This document shows, in pieces, positions 42,289-48,999 of a stretch of 64,000 bases of DNA. The first letter of the stretch is position 1, and each line of letters begins with the position of its first letter. The DNA is from Natronoarchaeum philippinense (GTDB taxonomy: Archaea; Halobacteriota; Halobacteria; Halobacteriales; Natronoarchaeaceae): the NCBI RefSeq assembly GCF_900215575.1, contig NZ_OBEJ01000005.1:1-64000 (forward strand), in the 5' to 3' direction. The translations under genes and the position numbers were made by a program. The notes below the pieces were generated by a model. The model saw nothing but the letters and a program-made list of their open reading frames with translations. It was not told the origin of the DNA and did no database searches.

Positions 42289-43752
42289 TTACTTCCTGTC
42301 ACTCTTGGGTACTGCAGCCAGCGTCGCACAGCGGCGTCCGGCCCGCACCGCGCCGTCGACGGTCCAGTTTGGATACTGAGCTTCGCTTGCCGTACCGGCG
42401 TAGAAACATCCCTTGGCGACGGTGTCAGCCAGATCGTGCTCGATTACCGTTTCGCGGGAGCCTATCTCGTAGACGGGGCCGGCGTCGCGCACCCGCGTCA
42501 CGGTCGACCACTGGATCGTCTGGCGGTCGAAGTCGGGGAACAGGGCTTCGAGACTGTCGCCCCACCGGCGCGCCACCGTGTCATCGTCCTGCTGCCAGCG
42601 CTCGTCTCGCTGATCTGCGACCGGTGCGACGGCGTACAGCAGGTGGTCGCCGTCGTACGCAGCGGGATCGACGGCGTTCGTGTGTTCGACGAGGCGTCCG
42701 AACGGGGCGTCGTCGGCCACGGTCAGTTCGTACGTATCGAGCAGCGACGCCGAGAGGCCAAAGAGCACCGAGACCAGACTGCGTGTCTCGCCGGTCCACT
42801 CGTAGCCGGTCGCGCGCTCCAGCGCTCGCGGCGGCGTCGCAAACACGACGGCGTCGACGTCGACGGCGGTGCGCTCGCCGTCGCGTTCGACGAGCAATCG
42901 CTCGACGCGCTGGTCGGATTCCGTTGCGGTGGCGTCGACTGCTTCGACGGTGGCATCCCCGCCATCGGCTTCGGCGTCACCGTCGTTCCAGACGAACCCA
43001 GTTTCGTCGCCCTCGCCGTCGGACGCCGCGGGCGCCGCGGCGTCGTCCCCGCCTGTGGTCTCGAGGCCGACGACGCGAGCACCCAGCGAGACGTTCTCCC
43101 GGCCGACGCCCGCGATCAGGGCGTCGCCCAGCGTTGCAAACCCGCCTTCGGGGTAGACGATGCTATCGGTGCTCCTGTTGGAGTCGGCGCGGCGTCGCGC
43201 CAGATCGCCGAGCAGCCACGCCGCGCTAATCACCTCGGCACGTTCGCCGAACGCGGCGCGCAGGTGCGGCTCGACGACCTGCTCGCGGACCGACGCCGTC
43301 GCGTGGTCATCGACAAACGCGAGAGCGGGCACGTCGTCGTACGTTTCCGGGGCGTCGAGGGCATCGGTCGGTGGGCCGACCGGCCCCAGCGAGACGCCGC
43401 CGGCCAGCAGGCGCTCGAACAGTTTGTCCTGTAGGCTCAGACGCGGGAACGCGAGTTTCTCGGAAAGCCGCGTGCGGGAATGGGCGACGCCGTCGACGTA
43501 CTGGCCGCGCCTGATGTCGCGGCTCTTTAGCCGGTCTGCGATGCCCAACTCGTCGGCGAGGTCGGCGACGGCGTCGTCGTCCGCCGATAGCGTTAGAGGA
43601 ACTCGCCCGACCGGATCCCCGGCCGTCGGCGTCGTCGCCGCGAGTCCGCCGAGCGCGTTGCCAGCCTCGAACACTTGGACCTCGCGGCCGCGCTCGCGTA
43701 ACTCGCGCGCAGCGACGAGCCCGGCGATGCCGCCACCGACGACCCCGATCAT
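42289..43752 (-). CDS. FAD-dependent amine oxidase/protoporphyrinogen oxidase-like protein
   Basis: 487 residues from ATG at 43752 (MIGVVGGGIAGLVAARELRER), a GxGxxG FAD site at 6-11. Further marks are VFEAGNALGGLAATTP with the second dinucleotide motif, and the C-terminal GCFYAGTASEAQYPNWTVDGAVRAGRRCA, the third FAD site of the flavin amine oxidase family. An insert of acidic, Gly/Ala-rich text (about 250-290) is a haloarchaeal embellishment. Substrate could be a polyprenyl or porphyrin intermediate; it is not determined. An upstream in-frame ATG at 43791 adds 13 residues. Divergent from thrB. Confidence 0.85.
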   Translation of the reverse strand: MIGVVGGGIAGLVAARELRERGREVQVFEAGNALGGLAATTPTAGDPVGRVPLTLSADDDAVADLADELGIADRLKSRDIRRGQYVDGVAHSRTRLSEKLAFPRLSLQDKLFERLLAGGVSLGPVGPPTDALDAPETYDDVPALAFVDDHATASVREQVVEPHLRAAFGERAEVISAAWLLGDLARRRADSNRSTDSIVYPEGGFATLGDALIAGVGRENVSLGARVVGLETTGGDDAAAPAASDGEGDETGFVWNDGDAEADGGDATVEAVDATATESDQRVERLLVERDGERTAVDVDAVVFATPPRALERATGYEWTGETRSLVSVLFGLSASLLDTYELTVADDAPFGRLVEHTNAVDPAAYDGDHLLYAVAPVADQRDERWQQDDDTVARRWGDSLEALFPDFDRQTIQWSTVTRVRDAGPVYEIGSRETVIEHDLADTVAKGCFYAGTASEAQYPNWTVDGAVRAGRRCATLAAVPKSDRK

Positions 43753-43836
43753 GCCGTTCGGTTGCGCTCGCAGCAGGATGGGTTTTTCCATCGCGGATCC
43801 GTGGGTTTTTAGCCGCGGTCCGGCTACGTGTCGGGT

Positions 43837-44712
43837 ATGCTCACAGTGCGAGCCCCCGCGACGAGCGCGAACCTCGGTAGCGGGTTCGACGTGTTCGGGG
43901 CCGCACTCGAACGACCCGCCGACGTGGTCCGGGTCGAACGCGCCGAGGAGACCACGATCGAGATGACCGGCGCCGGCAGCGAGTTCATCCCCGAAGATCC
44001 CGAGAAAAACACCGCAGGCGCCGTCGCCGAGGCCCTCGATGCCCCCGCCCGAATCAAGATCGACAAGGGCGTCCGGCCGGCCTCCGGTCTTGGATCGTCG
44101 GCGGCCAGCGCCGCCGGCGCCGCGCTCGCGCTCAACGAACTGTACGACCGCGGGCTCTCCCGCTCGGAGCTCGTGCCGGTCGCTGCCGAGGGCGAGGCGC
44201 TCGTCTCCGGCGAGGCCCACGAGGACAACGTCGCGCCTGCCCTGCTCGGCGGCTTTACCATCGCGGCCGACGAGGGCGTCACCCGCGTCGACGCCTCGAT
44301 CCCGCTGGTCGTCTGCCTCCCCGATATCGTCGTCTCGACGCGAGATGCCCGCCGCGTCGTCCCCGATACCGCGGCCGTCGAGGACGTGGTCGACACGGTC
44401 GGCCGGGCTGCCAGACTCACGACTGGGATGCACCGTAACGATCCCGAAATGGTCGGCAGCGGCATGGAAGATCGGATCGTCACGCCCGCCCGCGCGGAGC
44501 TGATCGACGGCTACGACGAGGTCCGCGAAGCCGCCCTTGCGGCCGGTGCGACCGGCGTCACCGTCAGCGGCGCCGGGCCCGGCGTGATCGCGGCCTGCTA
44601 CGAATCCGACCGCCGCGAGATCGCCGGCGCGATGCTCGACGCGTTCGACGACGCCGGCGTCGAGAGCCGCGCCTACCAGACTCGAATCGGCGACGGCGCG
44701 ACGATCCACTGA
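43837..44712 (+). CDS. thrB: Homoserine kinase
   Basis: 291 residues, GHMP kinase family. MLTVRAPATSANLGSGFDVFG is the typical first strand and motif 1; the phosphate loop is PASGLGSSAASAAGAAL (81-97); the third motif is TGVTVSGAGPGVIAAC near the C-terminus. It phosphorylates homoserine on the way to threonine. ATG at 43837 is the family start; the ATG three codons earlier is possible but less usual. A GGGTTTTTAG element about 26 nt upstream fits a leaderless transcript. The divergent flavoprotein shares the short intergenic region. Confidence 0.95.
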   Translation: MLTVRAPATSANLGSGFDVFGAALERPADVVRVERAEETTIEMTGAGSEFIPEDPEKNTAGAVAEALDAPARIKIDKGVRPASGLGSSAASAAGAALALNELYDRGLSRSELVPVAAEGEALVSGEAHEDNVAPALLGGFTIAADEGVTRVDASIPLVVCLPDIVVSTRDARRVVPDTAAVEDVVDTVGRAARLTTGMHRNDPEMVGSGMEDRIVTPARAELIDGYDEVREAALAAGATGVTVSGAGPGVIAACYESDRREIAGAMLDAFDDAGVESRAYQTRIGDGATIH

Positions 44713-44841
44713 TCACCGACTGCGTGTTGCGCTCCTGTGTTTGCCGTCCCTCTCGTTTATCACGGTGAGCGGTATACCGTACCACGACATGAGCGGTTGG
44801 CGAGCAGGGCCTCCAGTAATCGACTGCGACGGGGCGTTCCG

Positions 44842-45210
44842 ATGACGACACGGGGAGACGCCTCGCTGGCGCTGGTCGCGTTGCTCGCCTTCGGCATCGC
44901 GCTCGTCGAACAGGGCGTCGCCCCTGATCCGGGCGCTCTGGCGGTCGGTGCGCTCGGCACGGTGTTGTTCGAGGCCGTTGCCGGCCGCTTCTACGAACGC
45001 GTTCGCCGGCACTGGGAACGCCGCGGCGTTCAGGTGCTCGCGCTGGGGCTGGCAGTCGGGGTTGCCGTCGCGGTCGCGCTGCTCGGCGTCCGTACGCTGA
45101 CAAGCGCTGCGCTCGGCGCGCTCGGCGCGTATCTCTGCCTGCTGGCGCTGGTCGCGGGCGGCGTCGTGGCGCCGCCACGCGAGTGGTTCGGTAGTGATGA
45201 CGACCGATGA
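44842..45210 (+). CDS. Membrane protein, unknown family (122 aa)
   Basis: 122 residues from ATG at 44842. Four hydrophobic helices are predicted by eye (about 7-25, 31-50, 65-88, 92-112) with the basic cytoplasmic loop RFYERVRRHWERRG between the second and third. The tail ends REWFGSDDD. No family motif. A 10-nt palindrome, CGGTATACCG (44770-44779), lies upstream in the 129-nt gap after thrB. The lycopene-cyclase-domain gene follows 61 nt later on the same strand, so a small membrane operon is possible. Confidence 0.6.
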   Translation: MTTRGDASLALVALLAFGIALVEQGVAPDPGALAVGALGTVLFEAVAGRFYERVRRHWERRGVQVLALGLAVGVAVAVALLGVRTLTSAALGALGAYLCLLALVAGGVVAPPREWFGSDDDR

Positions 45211-45271
45211 GAACCTGCTCAGCAGTGGCTCTCAGGATAGCTTCAAGCATCGGGCGCCCTAACTGACGTTC

Positions 45272-45577
45272 GTGCGACCCGATATCTCCGTGTTCGGCCG
45301 ATACACGTACCTCCTGACGGAGGTCGTCTGGGGAACCGTCGCGCTGGGACTGCTCGCGCGGGCGGGAGCGCTCCGTCGCGCCGCCGCGACCGTCCTCGCG
45401 CTGTACCCCATCGCGTACGTCTGGGACTGGTACACGCTCGAAGTCGGCGTGTTCGACATCAAGCTCCGGACCGGTCGGGAGCTATTTGGTATCCCGGTCG
45501 AGGAGCACCTGTTCATGATCGTGGTGCCCTCGCTGGTCGTCGGCATCCACGAGACGCTTCACGATCGCTGGTCCTGA
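45272..45577 (+). CDS. Small lycopene cyclase-domain protein
   Basis: 101 residues from GTG at 45272. Three hydrophobic helices; YLLTEVVWGTVALGLL, ALYPIAYVWDWYTLEVGVFD and the hallmark GIPVEEHLFMIVVPSLVV. The EEHLF motif and the paired Trp/Asp helix are those of the heterodimeric carotenoid lycopene cyclase (CrtYcd/CarR) repeats, a domain of about 100 residues that usually occurs twice. A single copy may pair with another chain or be a regulator or remnant. Carotenoid cyclases feed retinal and bacteriorubenes in haloarchaea. GTG is the only reasonable start. Confidence 0.82.
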   Translation: MRPDISVFGRYTYLLTEVVWGTVALGLLARAGALRRAAATVLALYPIAYVWDWYTLEVGVFDIKLRTGRELFGIPVEEHLFMIVVPSLVVGIHETLHDRWS

Positions 45578-45583
45578 TCTCGA

Positions 45584-45847
45584 TCACTGGGGCTCGACGA
45601 TCACCGATTTCGAGCCCCGAACACGAACGCGGTACGTCCCGATCTCGAACTCCAGCACGAGATGCCGGTCGCTGTCCCGACAGAGTCGCTCGAGCGCGTC
45701 CACGTCGACGGCCTCGTACAGCGTCAGGTCCAGTTCGGTCGGTTCGACGGACTCGGCGTCCGCGATCGCTTCGATCACAGCGGTGCTAACGGACGGGTTC
45801 TCGATCTCGCGTTCGACGCCGATCTCCCGCCGAGCATTCGTCGCCAT
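45584..45847 (-). CDS. HalOD1 output-domain protein
   Basis: 87 residues from ATG at 45847. The core SVSTAVIEAIADAESVEPTELD, then LTLYEAVDVDALERLC and LVLEFEIGTYRVRVRGSKSVIVEP is the HalOD1 domain, an output module known only from haloarchaea, where it occurs alone or after receiver domains. Ligand and output are unknown. It converges with the lycopene-cyclase-domain gene (6 nt apart). A strong TATA (ATTAAATATAT, minus strand reading TATATTTAAT) 20-30 nt upstream and a palindrome beside it suggest regulated, leaderless expression. Confidence 0.85.
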   Translation of the reverse strand: MATNARREIGVEREIENPSVSTAVIEAIADAESVEPTELDLTLYEAVDVDALERLCRDSDRHLVLEFEIGTYRVRVRGSKSVIVEPQ

Positions 45848-45870
45848 AGTTGAGTCGTCAGGATACGTTA

Positions 45871-45891
45871 TTAAATATATTTGTCAGACAA
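45871..45891 (-). promoter_or_regulatory. Strong TATA box flanked by a 13-nt palindrome
   Basis: TTTGTC-A-GACAAA (45879-45891) is a perfect 6+1+6 palindrome directly upstream of the TATA box ATATATTTAATAA (about 45868-45880, minus strand) of the HalOD1 gene. Position at the BRE side of the TATA suits an activator or a repressor that blocks TFB/TBP. Confidence 0.5.
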
Positions 45892-45953
45892 ACCTCAACG
45901 ATCGACTACGTGGCGTCAGACATACATCAGAAAATACTCACGTATTTTGCCGG

Positions 45954-46109
45954 TCACTCCAGCGGGATGACGGTGCCGTCCTCGTCGATCAGCGCCGGTT
46001 GTCGTTCGTGTCGGGCGCGTTTGGCAAGCAGATACGCACCGACCGAACACGCCGCGACGCCGGATGCAAAACCATGTAGCCACGTGCTTGTGTCCTCGTC
46101 CATGCTCAT
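45954..46109 (-). CDS. 51-residue membrane microprotein
   Basis: 51 residues from ATG at 46109 (a second ATG at 46103). Reads MSMDEDTSTWLHGFASGV, a hydrophobic helix with a Cys (AACSVGAYLLAKRA, 19-32), then a basic turn and an acidic tail ERQPALIDEDGTVIPLE. Reverse-strand TATA ATTAATATAGTA lies 25-30 nt upstream. The frame has good codon character and the tail is a common end of small haloarchaeal membrane proteins (REPQLDEEGNVIPLE type). It is short enough to be missed in routine annotation. Function unknown; single-span membrane anchoring is inferred. Confidence 0.65.
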   Translation of the reverse strand: MSMDEDTSTWLHGFASGVAACSVGAYLLAKRARHERQPALIDEDGTVIPLE

Positions 46110-46405
46110 CGTTCACCCGGTGGATACGCATACTATATTAATCTATCTCCCACGAATACGCGTAGCTGTCTGCTGCTTGCGATTGCAAGCCCGCTACACC
46201 GATCGCGCGCTGTGAGTGTCCCGTGGGTCGGGTTGATCACCTCGGCCGCTGAATCGGTAACCGATTTGGCTGCCAAATCGACCGCAGAAGTGCGTAAGAC
46301 GACTGCAAAGCAGCGCATCGGTTTGGTTGCGTCTCGCGCAGCCGTAGCTACTGATACTGCAGCAACGCATGCAACGTATTTACCCCACCTCGCGGACATC
46401 CAACT
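46110..46405. other. Intergenic region with several hairpins
   Basis: 296 bases, A/T-richer at both ends. A TATA for the microprotein lies near 46130-46142. Hairpins are GCTTGC/GCAAGC (about 46177-46193), AATCGGT-A-ACCGATT (46252-46266), and CGATTTGG-CTG-CCAAATCG (46262-46280, perfect 8-bp stem). The last two overlap, so they are alternative foldings. A CGTATTTACC box (about 46374-46384) lies about 25-30 nt before the lipoprotein GTG. No tRNA or known RNA family. Confidence 0.4.
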
Positions 46406-46903
46406 GTGCGCCGACGCACATACCTCTCCACGCTTGCGAGCGGAACCGCCCTGACCCTCGCCGGTTGTCTCGGCAGTGACGATACGGACGACTCGGACGA
46501 TCCCGACGACTCCGACGGCAACGAGACGGATGCCGACGGGGAAAACACCGACGGACAGAACAACGAATCCGACGGCGATGTTGACGATGGTCCCCAGCAA
46601 CTCGACGAGCCGCTCGACGTCTTAGTTGAAAACGACTACGACGAGGCCTACACCGTCGAAGTTGTAATCACTGACGACTCGGGTGCAACCGTCTTCGAAG
46701 ACGAGGTCGACCTCGAGAACGACGCCTCACAGCGGTTCGAGGATGTCGTCTCCGAACCCGGCACGTACACCGTCGAGGCGACGAAGGCGGGCGACATCTC
46801 TCGGTCGTCCAACTGGGAGGTCGACGCCGATTCCCAAGACGTGTACGTTCACATCGCCGAAAACGGCGAGTACACGGTCGAGGAACGCGACGTCGACGCG
46901 TAG
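46406..46903 (+). CDS. Secreted lipoprotein with acidic linker and small beta domain
   Basis: 165 residues from GTG at 46406. The signal MRRRTYLSTLASGTALTLAGC ends with a lipobox and Cys21; the Arg cluster suits Tat or Sec export. Residues 22-65 are an Asp/Ser/Glu/Asn-rich linker (DDTDDSDDPDDSDGNETD). The C-terminal 100 residues form a small beta-sandwich-like domain (LDVLVENDYDEAYTVEVVITDDSG, RFEDVVSEPGTYTVEATKAG) typical of haloarchaeal Ig-like surface lipoproteins. Ligand unknown. The GTG start is supported by TATTTA about 28 nt upstream. Confidence 0.8.
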   Translation: MRRRTYLSTLASGTALTLAGCLGSDDTDDSDDPDDSDGNETDADGENTDGQNNESDGDVDDGPQQLDEPLDVLVENDYDEAYTVEVVITDDSGATVFEDEVDLENDASQRFEDVVSEPGTYTVEATKAGDISRSSNWEVDADSQDVYVHIAENGEYTVEERDVDA

Positions 46904-47027
46904 CGGTCGCCGTCTACCTATTCACCGCTATTTATCAGCTCGACGCCGTCAGACCGAGAATACTGCCATAGAAGCTCGGCATACTACGGCGGACGCTGTT
47001 CGGAAGTAATCGACGTGAAAATCGGAG

Positions 47028-47102
47028 TGGGTTTGGGCAGATTTGAACTGCCGGCCTCCTCCATGTCAAGGAGGTGTCATAACCAGACTAGACCACAAAC
47101 CC
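47028..47102 (-). tRNA. tRNA-Val (anticodon GAC)
   Basis: 75 nt on the minus strand, without CCA. The 7-bp acceptor GGGTTTG/CAAACCC closes perfectly; anticodon stem CCTCC/GGAGG encloses TTGACAT with anticodon GAC; T stem GGCAG/CTGCC encloses TTCAAAT; discriminator A. Variable loop of five. No intron. The promoter is expected upstream at higher coordinates, where CAATTGTATCC (minus strand, near 47138-47150) is a TATA-like candidate. Confidence 0.95.
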
Positions 47103-47205
47103 GGTCTGGCGCTGTCTTGCTGCACTCACGGATACTCCGGGGATACAATTGAAGGTTTCGGATTCGCCCGCCGTACGTGGGTTCGCCGCACGCGGTCTGA
47201 CGACA

Positions 47206-47233
47206 GGCTTAAGTCATTGTACGAATTTGTACA
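47206..47233 (+). promoter_or_regulatory. trp operon promoter with two TGTAC boxes
   Basis: GCTTAAGTC (about 47207-47215) is the TATA element. Immediately after lie TGTACG (47218-47223) and TGTACA (47228-47233), 10 bp apart, one helical turn. The outer halves also form TGTAC-N6-GTACA, an inverted repeat. TrpY of Methanothermobacter recognises TGTACA TRP boxes and represses trp genes; a similar repressor could bind here between TATA and the start of transcription. Which protein does so is not shown in this window. Confidence 0.6.
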
Positions 47234-47266
47234 TTGCAAGACGAAACCGTTCACTGGTGTCTACTC

Positions 47267-48265
47267 ATGAAGGACTACATCGAGCGCGTCACGGAAGGTG
47301 AGGATCTAACTCAAGATGAAGCGCGTGCGGCCGCGAGCGCGGTGTTCGAGGGCGCAACCGAGGCCCAGATCGGTGCGCTGCTGTCGGCGCTGCGGGCGAA
47401 GGGCGAAACCGAGACCGAGATCGCCGGCTTCGCCGAGGGGATGCGCGACGCCGCGCGGACGATCGATCCCGACCGGCAACCGCTGGTCGACACCTGCGGC
47501 ACCGGCGGCGACGACTACAACACGATCAACGTCTCGACGACGAGCGCGATCGTCGCCAGCGGCGCCGGCGTACCCGTCGCCAAGCACGGCAACTACTCGG
47601 TGTCATCGAACTCCGGCAGCGCGGACGTGCTCGAAGAAGTCGGCGTCAATGTCGAGGCCGAACCGCCCGCTGTCGAGGAAGCCATCGAGGACGACGGCAT
47701 CGGCTTCATGCTCGCGCCCGTGTTCCACCCCGCGATGAAGGCCGTGATCGGCCCGCGCAAGGAACTCGGCATGCGGACGATCTTCAACGTGCTCGGCCCG
47801 CTGACCAACCCCGCGGGCGCCGACGCCCAGATCGTCGGCGTGTACGACCCCGACCTCGTGCCTGTGCTCGCCGAGGCGCTCGCTCGGATGGGCGTCGAGA
47901 GCGCGCTCGTGGTCCACGGCTCCGGAATGGACGAGATCGCGGTCCACGACCAGACGCTCGTCGCCGAAGTCCAGAACGGCGACGTCGAGGAGTACGTGCT
48001 GACGCCCGCCGATCTCGGGCTCTCGGTCCACGACATCGAGGCCGTCGCCGGCGGCACGCCCGCCGAGAACGCCGAGGACATGCGCGGCATCGTCGAGGGG
48101 GAGATCGACGGCGCCAAGCGCGAGATCATTCTGGCCAACGCCGGCGCCGCCATCTACATCGCGGGCGAGGCGGCGTCGCTGGAAGCCGGCGTCGAGGCCG
48201 CTCGCGAGGCGATCGACTCGGGCGCCGCGGCCGAGAAGTTGGCCGACCTCCGCGGGGATGTATGA
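47267..48265 (+). CDS. trpD: Anthranilate phosphoribosyltransferase
   Basis: 332 residues from ATG at 47267 (MKDYIERVTEGEDLTQDEA). PRPP-binding DTCGTGGDDYNTINVSTTSAIVAS, the KHGNYSVSSNSGSADVLEEVG loop, and FMLAPVFHPAMKAVIGPRKELGMRTIFNVLGPLTNPA (read in parts) are complete. It transfers phosphoribosyl to anthranilate, the second step of tryptophan synthesis. An in-frame TTG at 47234 is less likely. First gene of trpDFEG, with a 4-nt overlap to trpF; the upstream promoter carries the TGTAC boxes. Confidence 0.95.
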   Translation: MKDYIERVTEGEDLTQDEARAAASAVFEGATEAQIGALLSALRAKGETETEIAGFAEGMRDAARTIDPDRQPLVDTCGTGGDDYNTINVSTTSAIVASGAGVPVAKHGNYSVSSNSGSADVLEEVGVNVEAEPPAVEEAIEDDGIGFMLAPVFHPAMKAVIGPRKELGMRTIFNVLGPLTNPAGADAQIVGVYDPDLVPVLAEALARMGVESALVVHGSGMDEIAVHDQTLVAEVQNGDVEEYVLTPADLGLSVHDIEAVAGGTPAENAEDMRGIVEGEIDGAKREIILANAGAAIYIAGEAASLEAGVEAAREAIDSGAAAEKLADLRGDV

Positions 48266-48999
48266 GCCCCGATAGCCGCCCGACGCGTGTGAAAATCTGC
48301 GGTTCGACCCACGAGCACGACGTTTCGGCGGCCGTCGACGCCGGCGCCGACGCGGTCGGCGTGATCGCGGACGTGCCGGTCGATACACCCCGCGAGGTCG
48401 ACGCCGAGCGCGCTCGGGAACTGCTCGCTGCGGTCCCGCCGCTCGTCACCGGCGTGCTCGTGACGATGTCCGAGACGCCCGACGATGCGATCGACCTCGT
48501 AGACACCGTCGAACCCGACGCCGTCCAGCTCCACGGCGATCTCTCGCCCGAGGCGGCCGCGACGGTTGCCGACACCGTCTCGGCGTCGACGATCAAGGCG
48601 GTCGACGCCGACGAGCCGGAGCGCTGTCTCGCCTACGACGACGCTGTAGACGCCTTACTTGTCGACTCGGTCGACGCCGAGGGCGGCGGCGGCACCGGCG
48701 ATACCCACGACTGGGAGCGCACGCGCGAGGCCGTCACCGACGCCGAGTCGCCCGTGATCCTCGCCGGCGGGCTGACGCCGGAGAACGTCGCAGAGGCCGT
48801 CGAAACCGTCTCACCGTTTGGTGTCGACGTGGCCAGCGGAGTTGAGCGCGAACGTAGTGAGAGCGATGCACGTCAGGGAGTGGAACGGACTGACGAAGTT
48901 GAGCGTAGCGAGCGCAACGCTGACGGCCGCAAGGACGCCGACGCGGTGGCCCGCTTCGTGGCGAACGCGACCGGCCGACCGGAGGTGCTCGCCCGATGA
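48262..48999 (+). CDS. trpF: Phosphoribosylanthranilate isomerase with in-frame insertion
   Basis: 245 residues. TIM barrel with RVKICGSTHEHD (catalytic Cys13), GADAVGVIADVP, DAVQLHGDLS, LLVDSVDAEGGGGTGDTHDW (Asp135) and PVILAGGLTPENV, followed by PFGVDVASGVE. It isomerises the phosphoribosylanthranilate made by TrpD. Residues about 195-223 (ERERSESDARQGVERTDEVE and after) replace the usual short SSPGVKD loop before the last helix. This block uses poorer codons (agt, gat, gca, act, gtt) than the rest and resembles intergenic GAGCGA-type repeats. The barrel itself is complete. Confidence 0.92.
   Translation: MSPDSRPTRVKICGSTHEHDVSAAVDAGADAVGVIADVPVDTPREVDAERARELLAAVPPLVTGVLVTMSETPDDAIDLVDTVEPDAVQLHGDLSPEAAATVADTVSASTIKAVDADEPERCLAYDDAVDALLVDSVDAEGGGGTGDTHDWERTREAVTDAESPVILAGGLTPENVAEAVETVSPFGVDVASGVERERSESDARQGVERTDEVERSERNADGRKDADAVARFVANATGRPEVLAR

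Noticed and set aside
46212-46454. 80-codon frame before the lipoprotein gene
   Set aside because: It crosses the hairpin region and the lipoprotein start in another frame, has no homology-like motif and poor codon bias.
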